Assembly: GCF_000178155.2 (NCBI RefSeq)
Contig: NZ_ADKM02000091.1
Span: 1 to 64,000, forward strand
DNA from: Hominimerdicola alba 8
GTDB taxonomy: Bacteria; Bacillota; Clostridia; Oscillospirales; Ruminococcaceae
DNA length: 64,000 nucleotides
Direction of reading: 5' to 3'
In this document: in pieces, positions 35,569 to 44,636 of the stretch
Layout: each line of letters opens with the position of its first letter
Numbering within the stretch: the first letter of the stretch is position 1
Translations under genes and position numbers: made by a program
The notes under the pieces: model-generated
The model's input: only the letters and a program-made list of their open reading frames with translations
Told to the model about the DNA's origin: nothing
The model's database searches: none

Positions 35569-37173
35569 TTACTGAAGCGCTCCTCTGTTGAATTCGCTGA
35601 GTTCCAAGCCCTCGTTTTTCTCAAGCGCCCAGCGTATGTTCCACTCGCTGGTGAACAACAGCAGATAGTTCCCGCGGAAATCCTGTACCAGCTTGGTATC
35701 ACTGGAGAGTTTCAGCTTCTTCACATCGATGTCCTTGTTGTCTATCCACCTGATGTGGCTGTACGAAAGGCTCTCCTTGAACAATTCAACATTGTATTCG
35801 TTCTTCATGCGGTACTCGAAAACTTCCAGCTGAAGAACGCCCACAACGCCGATGATGACCTCTTCCATACCCGTTTCAGGCTCCTGGAATATCTGTATCG
35901 CACCTTCCTGCGCTATCTGGGTAGCACCCTTTACGAACTGCTTGCGCTTGAGAGTGTCTTTCTGGCGCACACGCATGAAGTGTTCGGGCGCAAAAGTCGG
36001 TATCGGCTCAAACTCAAACTTGCGCTTTGGCGAACAGATCGTGTCACCGATGGCGAATATACCGGGGTCGAACACGCCTATGATGTCGCCCGCATACGCT
36101 TCATCGATTATCTCACGCTCCTGCGCCATTATCTGCTGTGGCTGTGAAAGTCGCATTTTCTTGTTGCCCTGAACGTGCAGTACGTCCATTTCTTTGTCGA
36201 ATTTGCCCGAGCATACGCGCAGGAAAGTTATCCTGTCGCGGTGTGCCTTGTTCATGTTAGCCTGTATCTTGAATACAAAAGCCGAGAAATCAGGGTCAAA
36301 CGGGTCAATGACACCCTCACTGCTGACACGCGGCGTAGGCGAAGTGGTCATCTCCAGAAATCTTTCAAGGAAAGGCTCAACACCGAAGTTTGTCAGCGCC
36401 GAACCGAAGAATACAGGCGAAAGCTGACCTTTTCTGACCTTTTCGAGGTCAAATTCGTCACTTGCACCATCGAGAAGTTCAATGTCGTCAGAAAGCGTCT
36501 GATGCAGATGTTCGCCCAGCATGCTGTCAAGGGCAGGGTCGGAAAGTTCAACTTCCTCCATAGCTACCTTGTGTTTGCCGAACGCCATCTCGGAATCGCT
36601 GGAAAATGCGATGATGTGGCGCTTGTCGCGGTCATACACGCCCTTGAATTCCTTGCCGCAGCCGATGGGCCAGTTTACTGGGTATGTCTGTATACCCAGT
36701 TCGTTCTCTATCTGGTCGATTAGGTCGAAAGGGTTGCGCGCCTCTCTGTCCATCTTGTTGATGAAAGTGAATATCGGTATATGGCGCATGACGCAGACCT
36801 TGAACAGCTTTCTTGTCTGGTTCTCAACGCCCTTTGAAGCATCTATCACCATTACAGCCGAGTCAGCCGCCATAAGTGTGCGGTAGGTGTCCTCAGAGAA
36901 ATCCTGATGTCCCGGAGTGTCAAGGATATTTATGCAGTAGCCGCCATACTGGAACTGCATGACCGATGATGTTACCGAGATACCTCTCTGTTTTTCTATC
37001 TCCATCCAGTCAGAAACTGCATGGCGGGAATTTTTCTTGCCCTTTACTGCGCCCGCCTGTGCGATAGCGCCGCCGTAGAGCAGGAATTTTTCAGTAAGTG
37101 TGGTCTTACCCGCATCGGGGTGGGAGATTATGGCGAAAGTTCGCCTGCGGTTTATTTCTTCTTTTAAGCCCAT
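35569..37173 (-). CDS. prfC: Peptide chain release factor 3
   Basis: GTPase that recycles release factors RF1/RF2 from the ribosome. The 534 residues begin with the G1 motif SHPDAGKTTLTE, then GISVTSSVMQF (switch I), DTPGHQDFSEDTYR (G3) and NKMDREARNP (G4), as in RF3 rather than EF-G. Length and domain order are normal. GGAGG precedes the ATG. MITE-A copy 5 lies about 70 bp upstream of the start. Confidence 0.95.
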   Translation of the reverse strand: MGLKEEINRRRTFAIISHPDAGKTTLTEKFLLYGGAIAQAGAVKGKKNSRHAVSDWMEIEKQRGISVTSSVMQFQYGGYCINILDTPGHQDFSEDTYRTLMAADSAVMVIDASKGVENQTRKLFKVCVMRHIPIFTFINKMDREARNPFDLIDQIENELGIQTYPVNWPIGCGKEFKGVYDRDKRHIIAFSSDSEMAFGKHKVAMEEVELSDPALDSMLGEHLHQTLSDDIELLDGASDEFDLEKVRKGQLSPVFFGSALTNFGVEPFLERFLEMTTSPTPRVSSEGVIDPFDPDFSAFVFKIQANMNKAHRDRITFLRVCSGKFDKEMDVLHVQGNKKMRLSQPQQIMAQEREIIDEAYAGDIIGVFDPGIFAIGDTICSPKRKFEFEPIPTFAPEHFMRVRQKDTLKRKQFVKGATQIAQEGAIQIFQEPETGMEEVIIGVVGVLQLEVFEYRMKNEYNVELFKESLSYSHIRWIDNKDIDVKKLKLSSDTKLVQDFRGNYLLLFTSEWNIRWALEKNEGLELSEFNRGALQ

Positions 37174-37239
37174 TGTTTTCCTCCGTTGTATATGTCAGAC
37201 CTGCCTGTGCGGGCGGGTCAGATAATGTTATATTTAAAC

Positions 37240-37342
37240 TATAGCAATCCAACTTTTTAAATTCACAAAATCCAGTCGCAAAAGCTGGGATTTATGGGTT
37301 TTGTGACTGGATTTTGTCTGAATTTTAAGGCGGATTGCTATA
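37240..37342 (-). mobile_element. MITE-A copy 5 upstream of prfC
   Basis: A 103-bp reverse-orientation copy, 67 bp before the prfC start codon, between prfC and the TetR gene. Confidence 0.85.
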
Positions 37343-37554
37343 ATGATACAAATATCACATCATGTCCGTCCTCCAATACTGCTATCGAATTTCGCATACT
37401 TCTTTATTATACCATGAAATCCCGCGATTTACAAGCGGCATATTCCCAAAATACAGCCGCTTTACATGACCGCGCCTTTAGTTAAGCTGACAGTTCGCGC
37501 CCTTTGCGTTAAGAAACACTTTCGGCGCTCACAGTCGGGTGAAGAGCCTGACGG

Positions 37555-37597
37555 TTACATAACGCTGTTATGTAACACGAACATAACGCCGTTATGT
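37555..37597. promoter_or_regulatory. Operator cluster upstream of the TetR gene, distal pair
   Basis: Two palindromes of the same design: TTACATAAC-N3-GTTATGTAA at 37555-37575 and ACATAAC-N3-GTTATGT at 37581-37597. Both are perfect inverted repeats centred on GCN. Confidence 0.75.
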
Positions 37598-37643
37598 AAA
37601 ATACGGAGATATTGTGCAGTCCTACAAAAAGTCCGTCAACCCC

Positions 37644-37672
37644 TTGACGAATGCAGAAAAATATAGTAAGAT
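37644..37672 (+). promoter_or_regulatory. Probable promoter of the TetR gene
   Basis: TTGACG, 17-bp spacer, TAAGAT; the proximal operator pair begins in the -10 box. Confidence 0.55.
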
Positions 37673-37696
37673 AACACTGTTACGTAACACCGTTAT
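37671..37696. promoter_or_regulatory. Operator cluster, proximal pair
   Basis: Two abutting sites, ATAAC-N3-GTTAC and GTAAC-N3-GTTAT, lie between the -10 box and the start codon and match the core of the distal pair, giving four sites in 140 bp. This placement predicts autorepression by the TetR protein. Confidence 0.65.
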
Positions 37697-37711
37697 CCGA
37701 AAGGAGATACT

Positions 37712-38332
37712 ATGGCAGAAAAGAATACAGACAATAACGAGAGCCGCAAAAGGCTGATAGAATGCGCGAAAAAGGAGTTCCTTGAAAAGGGTTTTGCGAA
37801 AGCCTCACTGAGGAAGATAGCCGCAGATGCAGGCGTGACCACAGGGGCGGTATACTTCTTTTTCAAGGACAAGGACGGACTGCTGGGCGGTGTGACCGAA
37901 GCCGCACTGACTAGCCTGATGGGGGTGCTGGAAAAGCATTTTGCTGAGGACACCGAAACCGATCTTAAAAGCTACCAACAGCAGGACGGCGACCACGATG
38001 AGTTCGCGGAAGAACTTGTCAACGTGATATACGACAATTTCGATGAAATGACCATACTGCTTGACAAGTCAGCAGGTTCAAGGTTTGAGGGCATTGTCGA
38101 AGAGGTGATAGACAGGCTTGACACCTCTTATATGGCGCTGGCTGAACAGTATGCCGCCGCAATGCCCGGCAAGCGTGTCAACCGCGATATGCTGCACTGG
38201 CTTACTCATGTGCAGGTGGACGCATTTATCCACATGATGAACCATTTCCCCGACAGGGAAGATGCTATGCGCTTCATCAAGCCCGTAATGGATTACCTGA
38301 TAAAGGGCTGGATAACATATGCGCTTTTATAA
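37712..38332 (+). CDS. TetR-family transcriptional repressor
   Basis: A 206-residue repressor. The N-terminal helix-turn-helix is typical (AKKEFLEKGFAKASLRKIA, then GVTTGAVYFFFKDKDGLL). The C-terminal ligand domain is unassigned. AAAGGAG precedes the ATG. Four copies of an NTAAC-N3-GTTAN palindrome lie directly upstream. The next genes encode an ABC ATPase and an FtsX-type permease on the same strand, the likely target system, although MITE-A copy 6 now separates the regulator from them. Confidence 0.9.
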   Translation: MAEKNTDNNESRKRLIECAKKEFLEKGFAKASLRKIAADAGVTTGAVYFFFKDKDGLLGGVTEAALTSLMGVLEKHFAEDTETDLKSYQQQDGDHDEFAEELVNVIYDNFDEMTILLDKSAGSRFEGIVEEVIDRLDTSYMALAEQYAAAMPGKRVNRDMLHWLTHVQVDAFIHMMNHFPDREDAMRFIKPVMDYLIKGWITYALL

Positions 38333-38393
38333 TTCACAATTCATAATGCATAATTCATAATTATTGACATGGTCGGAAGAATGGCGCACTTCC

Positions 38394-38496
38394 TATAGCA
38401 ATCCAACTATTTAAATTCACAAAATCCAGTCGCAAAAGCTGGGATTTATGGGTTTTGTGACTGGATTTTGTCTGAATTTTAAGGCGGATTGCTATA
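38394..38496 (-). mobile_element. MITE-A copy 6 between TetR and the ABC/FtsX genes
   Basis: A 103-bp reverse-orientation copy with one change (ACTATTTAAATTC instead of ACTTTTTAAATTC). Confidence 0.85.
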
Positions 38497-38553
38497 GTGG
38501 GGGAGTGCCCGCGCTGAAAAGCGGGATAACATGTTTTGGTTTGATATAGGGTG

Positions 38554-38573
38554 AAGTTAGCTAAATCTAACTT
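38554..38573. promoter_or_regulatory. Operator palindrome AAGTTAG-N6-CTAACTT
   Basis: Perfect 7-bp arms, 30 bp before the ABC ATPase start codon. Same arms and spacing as the element upstream of the S-component operon at 20.12 kb. Confidence 0.6.
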
Positions 38574-38602
38574 TTTTTAAAAAAATGAACGGAGGTCACA
38601 GC

Positions 38603-39304
38603 ATGTACTTAGAAGTAAGGGACGTAAAGAAAAGCTACGGCAAGGACACCAGCTACATACAGGTGTTAAAGGGTGTCAGCACAAGTGTCGAAAGGGGACA
38701 GATGTGCGTTATACAGGGTACCAGCGGTTCGGGCAAATCCACGCTGCTGAACTGCATCGGCGGGCTTGACACTATGGACAGCGGTTCGGTGATAGTTGAC
38801 GGCAAGGAGATCTTCGGGCTTAAGCCTGCCGAACTTTCAGACTACAGGCGCGACTATCTGGGATTTATCTTCCAGTTTTACAACCTTGTGCCAAATCTGA
38901 CTGTCAAGGAGAACATTCAGGTGTGCAGTTACCTGACAGATGACCCGCTTGATATGGAAGAACTGCTGGACACTCTGGGGCTTACCGAGCATCAGAACAA
39001 GTTTCCCGCACAGCTTTCGGGCGGTCAGCAGCAGAGGTGTGCCATAGCAAGGGCACTCATCAAGAACCCGAAACTTCTGCTTTGTGATGAACCCACAGGT
39101 GCGCTTGACTCGAAAACTTCCCGCGACATACTGATACTTCTGGAGAAGATAAACGCGAAATACGGCACTACCATGCTGATAGTCACCCACAACAACTCCA
39201 TCAAGGACATGGTGCACAAGGTGATAATCGTCAAGGACGGTCTTATCCGCAAGGACTACGAGAATGAAACCAGAGTTCCCGCCGCCGAACTGGAGGACTT
39301 GTGA
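38603..39304 (+). CDS. ABC transporter ATP-binding protein (second MacB/LolD-type system)
   Basis: Cytoplasmic ATPase, 233 residues, with Walker A GTSGSGKST, signature LSGGQQQR and Walker B LLLCDEPTGALDSKTS. It is clearly paralogous to the ATPase at 2345-3043. GGAGG precedes the ATG at 38603; an earlier in-frame ATG lies before that site. Its stop overlaps the permease start (TGATG). Control is probably by the TetR protein and by the AAGTTAG palindrome. Confidence 0.9.
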   Translation: MYLEVRDVKKSYGKDTSYIQVLKGVSTSVERGQMCVIQGTSGSGKSTLLNCIGGLDTMDSGSVIVDGKEIFGLKPAELSDYRRDYLGFIFQFYNLVPNLTVKENIQVCSYLTDDPLDMEELLDTLGLTEHQNKFPAQLSGGQQQRCAIARALIKNPKLLLCDEPTGALDSKTSRDILILLEKINAKYGTTMLIVTHNNSIKDMVHKVIIVKDGLIRKDYENETRVPAAELEDL

Positions 39305-42018
39305 TGAGAAGAGTACTGAGAAAGCGCCTGCCCCGCGACTTAAAGGCAGGCATCGGGCGGTATCTGGCGCTGGTGCTGGTCATCGCGATGGGCATATATC
39401 TGGTGATAGGCATAGTTGGTTCGGCGGAAACTGTGCTTCACGGCACTGAGGAAAAGCGCAGTAAGTTCAACACTGAGGACGGTTTTTTCACTGTATTTCT
39501 GCCGCTGACTGATGATGAACTGGCAGAAATATCAGCAGGCGGCACCGAGATACAGGCAGAGTTCTACACCGACCTCGCGGTGGACGAGAACACCCGCCTG
39601 CGCATGTTCAAAAACCGTCAGCGGATAGATAAGGTGATACTCGATGAGGGCAGGCTTGCCGAAAATGACAGCGAATGTGTCATAGAAAAGCGCTATGCGG
39701 CAGAAAATAACATCTCGCTCGGTGATAAGATACAGGCAGGCGGTGCAGAGTTCACTGTATGCGGCATCGGCTGTGTACCCGATTACGACCAGCCTAAGGC
39801 TAAATTTTCTGACACTGCGGTGCAGTCGAAGTATTTCGGACTTATCTTTGTGACCGATGAGTGCTACGATAACGTAAGGCGCACCACCAGCCAGAAAGCT
39901 GAGGAATATGTGTATGCCTACACTCTTGGTGATGGTGTCACCGATGATGACCTGAAAGGGCGCATAAAAGAACTTGATCTCGACTACACAAAGGTCGAGG
40001 ACAAGTATTTCCGTGAAACGATCGACGATATTCTTGCCGACAGGAAAGACCTTGAAGACGGTGTTGATGAGTTGTATGACGGTACAGCTGAACTGTCTGA
40101 CGGCATGAAGGACATGACCGCCCACAACGATGAACTGAACGATGCGGCGCAGGCTATGGTGGACAGTTTCTTTGCGCAGGCAAATTCCGAGCCGCACCTG
40201 ATGCTGGCATCGGTAAAGCTGACAGAAGAAAACTACGAAAAAGAACTTGATGAACTTATTGAAGCCACAAAGTCGCAGGACTTGAAAGACCTCAAAGAGG
40301 GTCTGGCAGGCGTGATAGCATTCCGTGACGGACTGCGGGATTACACCGATGGCGCGCAGGAAGCCTCTGACGGTTCAGACGAACTGAAAGACGGCGTTTC
40401 TAAACTGCGTGACGGCATCGGTGAAATGCTTGACGAAGTCTTCGATATCGACATAGACAACCTTATCTCATATGTGGCGGAAGGCGACAACGAACGCATA
40501 GAGGCGGCGGCAGGCGATGTGGTCATGGACAGGAACGCAGGTCTGGTAGCAGGCATCATAGTGCTGATACTGTTCGGCTATGTCATCTCGGTATTCGTGG
40601 TACACCGTGTCGAGAGTGAGGCAAGCGTTATTGGTGCGCTGTATGCGCTGGGTGTCAAAAAGAAAGACTTGCTGGGTCACTACATCACCCTGCCGACGAT
40701 AGTTGCATTTCTCGGCGGACTGGCAGGCACAGCGCTGGGCTTTTCGCCTGTCGGTATAGGCACACAGTTACAGGACAGCTACGGCTACTTCTCACTGCCG
40801 CAGTATGATATCTACTATGCGCCCTATCTGCTGGTGTATGGGCTTATCCTTCCGCCTGTCATAGCGGATGTAGTGAATGCGCTGGTCATCAACAAAAAGC
40901 TGTCACGCACAGCACTTTCGCTCATAAAGAACGAACAGGGCGCGTCAAGCTACAAGCAGTTCAACATACGCACAAAGAGTTTCCCGACCATGTTCCGCAT
41001 AAGGCAGATGCTTCGCGAGGTGCGCTCTGCTGCGGCGGTCGTGCTGGGCATGCTGGTGTCGCTGATGGTCATAATGCTGGGTCTTGACTGCTATGTGATG
41101 TGTCAGGCAGTAAAGCACGACAACGTGGCTGATACCGACTATCAGTACATGTACCTCTACAAATACCCCGAAGAGAACGTTCCCGCAGGCGGCGAGGGTG
41201 CTTATGTGGAAACACTCAGCACCGACTGTATGGGCTACACCCTTGATGTGACGGTGATAGGACTCAACGAGAACAGCAAGTACTTCGATGCACGCCCCGA
41301 AAAGGGCAAGAACCGCGCAGTCATCAACAACTCGCTGGTGCAGAGGTACGGTTACAAGATCGGTGACAGGGTTACCTTCACCGACATGGCGAACGATACT
41401 GACTACAGTTTCACCGTTACCGATGTGGCTGAATATTCGCCCGGCTTCACTATCTTCATGGATATCGACAGCATGCGCGAACTTTTCGGTGAGGAAGATG
41501 ACTACTTCAACGCGGTATATTCCGACAAAGCTCTCGACATCGAACAGGGCAGGCTTTACAGCGTGACAAGCAAGGCAGACATCGAAAAGAGTGCGGGCGT
41601 GTATGTTGAGCAGATGGCATCGCTGGTATGGACGCTTATCATCGCGGGAACAGTCATTTTCATAGTTGTAATGTACCTTATGATGGGCGTTATGATAGAC
41701 CGCAGTTCATTCGGCATAGCGCTGATAAAGATATTCGGCTACCGTCCCCGCGAAGTGAGGAGCCTGTACCTCAACGGCAACCTTATGGTGGTGGCGGTGG
41801 GCGCACTGGTGTGCATACCGCTGTCAAAATTCCTGATGGACTGCATCTATCCGAGTTTTATCCCGAATGTGGCTTGCTCGATGGTGCTGGAATTTCCGCC
41901 GTACTTATACCTTATCATATATGTGATGGTGCTGGCGGTGTACTTTGTGAGCAGTGCTCTCCTCACAAGAAAACTGAGCAGGATAACCCCTGCGGAGGTG
42001 CTGAAAAACAGAGAGTAA
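39304..42018 (+). CDS. FtsX-type ABC permease with coiled-coil extracytoplasmic domain
   Basis: A 904-residue permease. There is one N-terminal helix (YLALVLVIAMGIYLVIGIV), a long extracytoplasmic region containing a heptad-rich part with repeated DG spacing (ELYDGTAELSDGMKDM and later ASDGSDELKDGVSKLRDG), three helices around residues 400-520, a second extracytoplasmic domain and three final helices. The DG-repeat stretch recalls the extended arms of YhgE/Pip-type and some FtsX exporters. The ATG at 39304 is coupled to the ATPase stop. The substrate is unknown; exporter or resistance roles are usual for TetR-linked systems. Confidence 0.85.
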   Translation: MRRVLRKRLPRDLKAGIGRYLALVLVIAMGIYLVIGIVGSAETVLHGTEEKRSKFNTEDGFFTVFLPLTDDELAEISAGGTEIQAEFYTDLAVDENTRLRMFKNRQRIDKVILDEGRLAENDSECVIEKRYAAENNISLGDKIQAGGAEFTVCGIGCVPDYDQPKAKFSDTAVQSKYFGLIFVTDECYDNVRRTTSQKAEEYVYAYTLGDGVTDDDLKGRIKELDLDYTKVEDKYFRETIDDILADRKDLEDGVDELYDGTAELSDGMKDMTAHNDELNDAAQAMVDSFFAQANSEPHLMLASVKLTEENYEKELDELIEATKSQDLKDLKEGLAGVIAFRDGLRDYTDGAQEASDGSDELKDGVSKLRDGIGEMLDEVFDIDIDNLISYVAEGDNERIEAAAGDVVMDRNAGLVAGIIVLILFGYVISVFVVHRVESEASVIGALYALGVKKKDLLGHYITLPTIVAFLGGLAGTALGFSPVGIGTQLQDSYGYFSLPQYDIYYAPYLLVYGLILPPVIADVVNALVINKKLSRTALSLIKNEQGASSYKQFNIRTKSFPTMFRIRQMLREVRSAAAVVLGMLVSLMVIMLGLDCYVMCQAVKHDNVADTDYQYMYLYKYPEENVPAGGEGAYVETLSTDCMGYTLDVTVIGLNENSKYFDARPEKGKNRAVINNSLVQRYGYKIGDRVTFTDMANDTDYSFTVTDVAEYSPGFTIFMDIDSMRELFGEEDDYFNAVYSDKALDIEQGRLYSVTSKADIEKSAGVYVEQMASLVWTLIIAGTVIFIVVMYLMMGVMIDRSSFGIALIKIFGYRPREVRSLYLNGNLMVVAVGALVCIPLSKFLMDCIYPSFIPNVACSMVLEFPPYLYLIIYVMVLAVYFVSSALLTRKLSRITPAEVLKNRE

Positions 42019-42087
42019 CGACCCTTGCCATGCGTAAGGTGACGAATGTAAAACATCAGAACATGATGCAAACAAAAGAAAGAGCAA

Positions 42088-42128
42088 CAAAAAAGCCGAG
42101 CGGAAAACTCCGTTCGGCTTTATTATTG
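42088..42128. terminator. Bidirectional terminator between FtsX and the SH3 protein
   Basis: AAGCCGAGCGGA pairs with TCCGTTCGGCTT; A- and T-runs flank it and the genes on both sides converge on it. Confidence 0.8.
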
Positions 42129-42131
42129 TTA

Positions 42132-42728
42132 TCAGTTTTCGACAGGTGCAGTGAAGTAGTTGCCCCACGCATAACCCTGTTTGCCGTTGTATTCAACGAA
42201 GAACCAGTTGTTCTCATTGCGGTAGAACTTGACTTCTGCCCCCGCAGGTATCGTGTCAATGGTAGAAGAACTTGAAGTAGGCTCAGGGTGAAGCAGAACG
42301 GCGCCTGTACACTTGATCGTCTGTGTATTCTCGTCCTCTTCTTCTTCCTCTTCTTCGGTCTTGGTGGTCTTCTTCTTGCTTGCCTTTGTGGTGTCTGTAC
42401 GTTCGGTCGCGGTCTTGGTCTCAGGCGGTATATACTCGGTAGAAGTGATAACACCTGTTTCTTTTTTGCCTGTTTCAGCGCCTGTGAACAGATTTTTCCA
42501 GAAAAGCATTATAACGATGACAACTATCAGGAAAGTCACCATAATGGCGATTATACCCTTGACTGCTGAACTCAGCGCAGCTTCTTTCTCGCGCTGACGC
42601 TTTGTTTTTCTCGGTGTCTGCCTGCCCGCGCCCTGACGCTGCTGCTGCGGGTAGGGTCTTGTGCGGTTCGGCTGACCCTGCTGCGGGCGCTGAGTGTGAT
42701 TGTTTCTATACTGATTATTCTCGGGCAT
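42132..42728 (-). CDS. Membrane-anchored SH3b-domain protein
   Basis: A 198-residue protein. Residues 1-55 are Gln/Arg/Pro-rich and basic (cytoplasmic), residues about 57-77 form one transmembrane helix (IIAIMVTFLIVVIVIMLFW), then a Thr/Lys/Glu linker and a C-terminal bacterial SH3 domain (GAVLLHPEPTSSSSTID through YNGKQGYAWGNYF). SH3b domains often bind cell-wall peptides, so a wall-associated role is likely. No enzymatic domain is present. Confidence 0.8.
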   Translation of the reverse strand: MPENNQYRNNHTQRPQQGQPNRTRPYPQQQRQGAGRQTPRKTKRQREKEAALSSAVKGIIAIMVTFLIVVIVIMLFWKNLFTGAETGKKETGVITSTEYIPPETKTATERTDTTKASKKKTTKTEEEEEEEDENTQTIKCTGAVLLHPEPTSSSSTIDTIPAGAEVKFYRNENNWFFVEYNGKQGYAWGNYFTAPVEN

Positions 42729-42857
42729 CTGCCTGTCTTCCTTTCATAAAAAATGCGTCTTGCATCGATTTCAAATATTTTCACCTTATTATTATACAAT
42801 TTTACGCGCAAAATGTCAATTAAAATTCGGTTACAGTAACTCTTAAGGATTTCTTAA

Positions 42858-42949
42858 AGTAAACGACATTAAAAATTACGCATATACCGCAGATATGGCG
42901 ATAATTGCAGCTGTGAGCGGGGTATGTATGATTTTTAATGTTGTTTGCT
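42858..42949. repeat. Long imperfect inverted repeat (single copy)
   Basis: Two arms of about 33 bp, beginning AGTAAACGACATTAAAAAT and, on the other side, the complement of AGCAAACAACATTAAAAAT, surround a loop of about 26 nt. The two differences in these outer 19 bases become G-U pairs in plus-strand RNA. Only one copy is present here, so it may be a third miniature element or a transcribed hairpin. Confidence 0.5.
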
Positions 42950-43017
42950 GTATATTCATTATATACTAATTTGCCCAAAAATTGCGCTGGATATGCGCCA
43001 AAACAGCAGTATTTTGT

Positions 43018-43046
43018 TTGACTTTCCGCCTGTTTGGTGATATCAT
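43018..43046 (+). promoter_or_regulatory. Promoter of the 43.1-kb membrane protein
   Basis: TTGACT, 17-bp spacer, TATCAT, 30 bp before the start codon. Confidence 0.6.
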
Positions 43047-43075
43047 TTAATCTATAGATCATTGGAGGTATTACC

Positions 43076-43747
43076 ATGAAAAAATTTCTCGCTATTGTTT
43101 TTGCAGCGGCATCTGCTGTAGTTTTCCCGCTGACCGCCTCAGCCGCCACCCACTACGACCCTGCCGAAGCTGTCATATCTTACCAAAACGCCCCCGCTGA
43201 TACCGCCTATCTGGATATTCTTGTAAAAATGTCCCCCGATGACGAGAACTATGTGGATTTCACTCAGCCTCCGCAGTCGGCAGACCTTGATATCACCCCC
43301 GAAAGTGAGATAGCAAAGTACAGTGACGGCGGCTATGTCAGCCTCAGCCTGCACCACAAGAAAGCCAATGCGCTTGAAATTGGCGGCGGGGAAGTGTTGA
43401 CCATGCACTCGACCGCGCAGGTTTCCTGTGATTTTATCGACCTCAGTATAGCTTACGGCGATTTTAAAGCTGCTTATGTTGATAAGTCTGGCAACATACT
43501 CTCGGTCACCGAACCGTCTGTGACGAAGTACTCCACCAAGACCCCCTACGGCTTTTCAGCTGACGGCAGTGCGCTGATATTTCAGCGACACGGCGCACAC
43601 CCCGCAGTGATAGCGGCGATCTTCGCAGCAGTTGCTCTTATTCTCATATCTCTGCCGATAGTCATAGCAGTGATCTACCGCCGCCGCACCAAAAAAGTCA
43701 CCGCCAATGATCTTGAAAAAACGGCAAGGAAAAACCTGAAAAAATAA
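43076..43747 (+). CDS. Exported membrane-anchored protein of unknown function
   Basis: A 223-residue protein that I do not recognise. Residues 1-23 form a signal peptide (LAIVFAAASAVVFPLTASA). The extracytoplasmic part is beta-rich with an acidic stretch around MSPDDENYVDF. Residues about 178-202 form a transmembrane helix (VIAAIFAAVALILISLPIVIAV) followed by a strongly basic tail ending in KK. This signal-ectodomain-helix-basic-tail layout is typical of type I anchored surface proteins. TTGGAGG precedes the ATG. It converges on the small-RNA-like array that follows. Confidence 0.75.
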   Translation: MKKFLAIVFAAASAVVFPLTASAATHYDPAEAVISYQNAPADTAYLDILVKMSPDDENYVDFTQPPQSADLDITPESEIAKYSDGGYVSLSLHHKKANALEIGGGEVLTMHSTAQVSCDFIDLSIAYGDFKAAYVDKSGNILSVTEPSVTKYSTKTPYGFSADGSALIFQRHGAHPAVIAAIFAAVALILISLPIVIAVIYRRRTKKVTANDLEKTARKNLKK

Positions 43748-43750
43748 AAA

Positions 43751-43786
43751 ACGCGGTACTTTCATGAACAGTACCGTGTTTTCGGG
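43751..43786 (+). terminator. Terminator of the 43.1-kb gene
   Basis: CGGTACT pairs with AGTACCG, followed by TGTTTTC. The right half (TACCGTGTTTTCGGGC) is almost the start of each 282-bp tandem unit, so the array seems to have grown from this junction. Confidence 0.65.
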
Positions 43787-43789
43787 CAA

Positions 43790-43966
43790 AAAAAAATTAA
43801 CGCCCACTTCTGATTCGGCGTGAAATGAGCATTAATTTTCTTATAGAATTATGAAAGGGATTTGATGATTGGCAAAACCTGCATCGGCGTTTGTAGACTC
43901 TGCCAATCACCAATAGGTAGGAAAAAGAAAGGTTTGGAGGGACTTTCTTGTCATTTCCTTTACTGT
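43790..43966 (-). ncRNA. Candidate small RNA, unit 1
   Basis: Minus-strand reading: a conserved upstream block (CATGTTCGGTTCA, then GTGTTATCATATA), then about 177 nt. The body holds a stem GATTGGCA/TGCCAATC around a 27-nt loop. The 3' end is a 14-bp stem (TTAATGCTCATTTC with GAAGTGGGCGTTAA, three G-U pairs) followed by a run of at least seven Ts, an intrinsic terminator. The plus strand cannot form these G-U pairs. A plus-strand 63-codon frame overlaps. Confidence 0.45.
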
Positions 43967-44071
43967 ATCTATATGATAACACGCCTGTGTGAACCGAACA
44001 TGAATTTTAGGGCAGATTTTTTGGATTTCCTCAAAAAAATTTCAAACGATTGAGATACCGTATTTTCGGGC

Positions 44072-44248
44072 AAAAAAATTAACGCCCACTTCTGATTCGG
44101 CGTGAAATGAGCATTAATTTTCTTATAGAATTATGAAAGGGATTTGATGATTGGCAAAACCTGCATCGGCGTTTGTAGACTCTGCCAATCACCAATAGGT
44201 AGGAAAAAGAAAGGTTTGGAGGGACTTTCTTGTCATTTCCTTTACTGT
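44072..44248 (-). ncRNA. Candidate small RNA, unit 2
   Basis: Essentially identical to unit 1 apart from the length of the terminal T-run. Confidence 0.45.
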
Positions 44249-44353
44249 ATCTATATGATAACACGCCTGTGTGAACCGAACATGAATTTTAGGGCAGATT
44301 TTTTGGATTTCCTCAAAAAAATTTCAAACGATTGAGATACCGTATTTTCGGGC

Positions 44354-44530
44354 AAAAAAATTAACGCCCACTTCTGATTCGGCGTGAAATGAGCATTAAT
44401 TTTCTTATAGAATTATGAAAGGGATTTGATGATTGGCAAAACCTGCATCGGCGTTTGTAGACTTTGCCAATCACCAATAGGTAGGAAAAAGAAAGGTTTG
44501 GAGGGACTTTCTTGTCATTTCCTTTACTGT
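44354..44530 (-). ncRNA. Candidate small RNA, unit 3
   Basis: As unit 1, but the base next to the GATTGGCA stem changes from G to A on the minus strand, turning a G-U into an A-U pair and so keeping the stem. In the plus-strand frame the same change is synonymous (CTC to CTT). Confidence 0.45.
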
Positions 44531-44636
44531 ATCTATATGATAACACGCCTGTGTGAACCGAACATGAATTTTCGGGCAGATTTTTTGGATTTTCTCAAAA
44601 AAATTTCAAACGATTGAGATGCCGTATTTTCGGGCA

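Noticed and set aside
34276-38373. Short repeats of TCAATAATTATGAATTA at 34.28, 35.54 and 38.33 kb
   Set aside because: Simple AT-rich sequence near terminators; too short and low in complexity to call an element.
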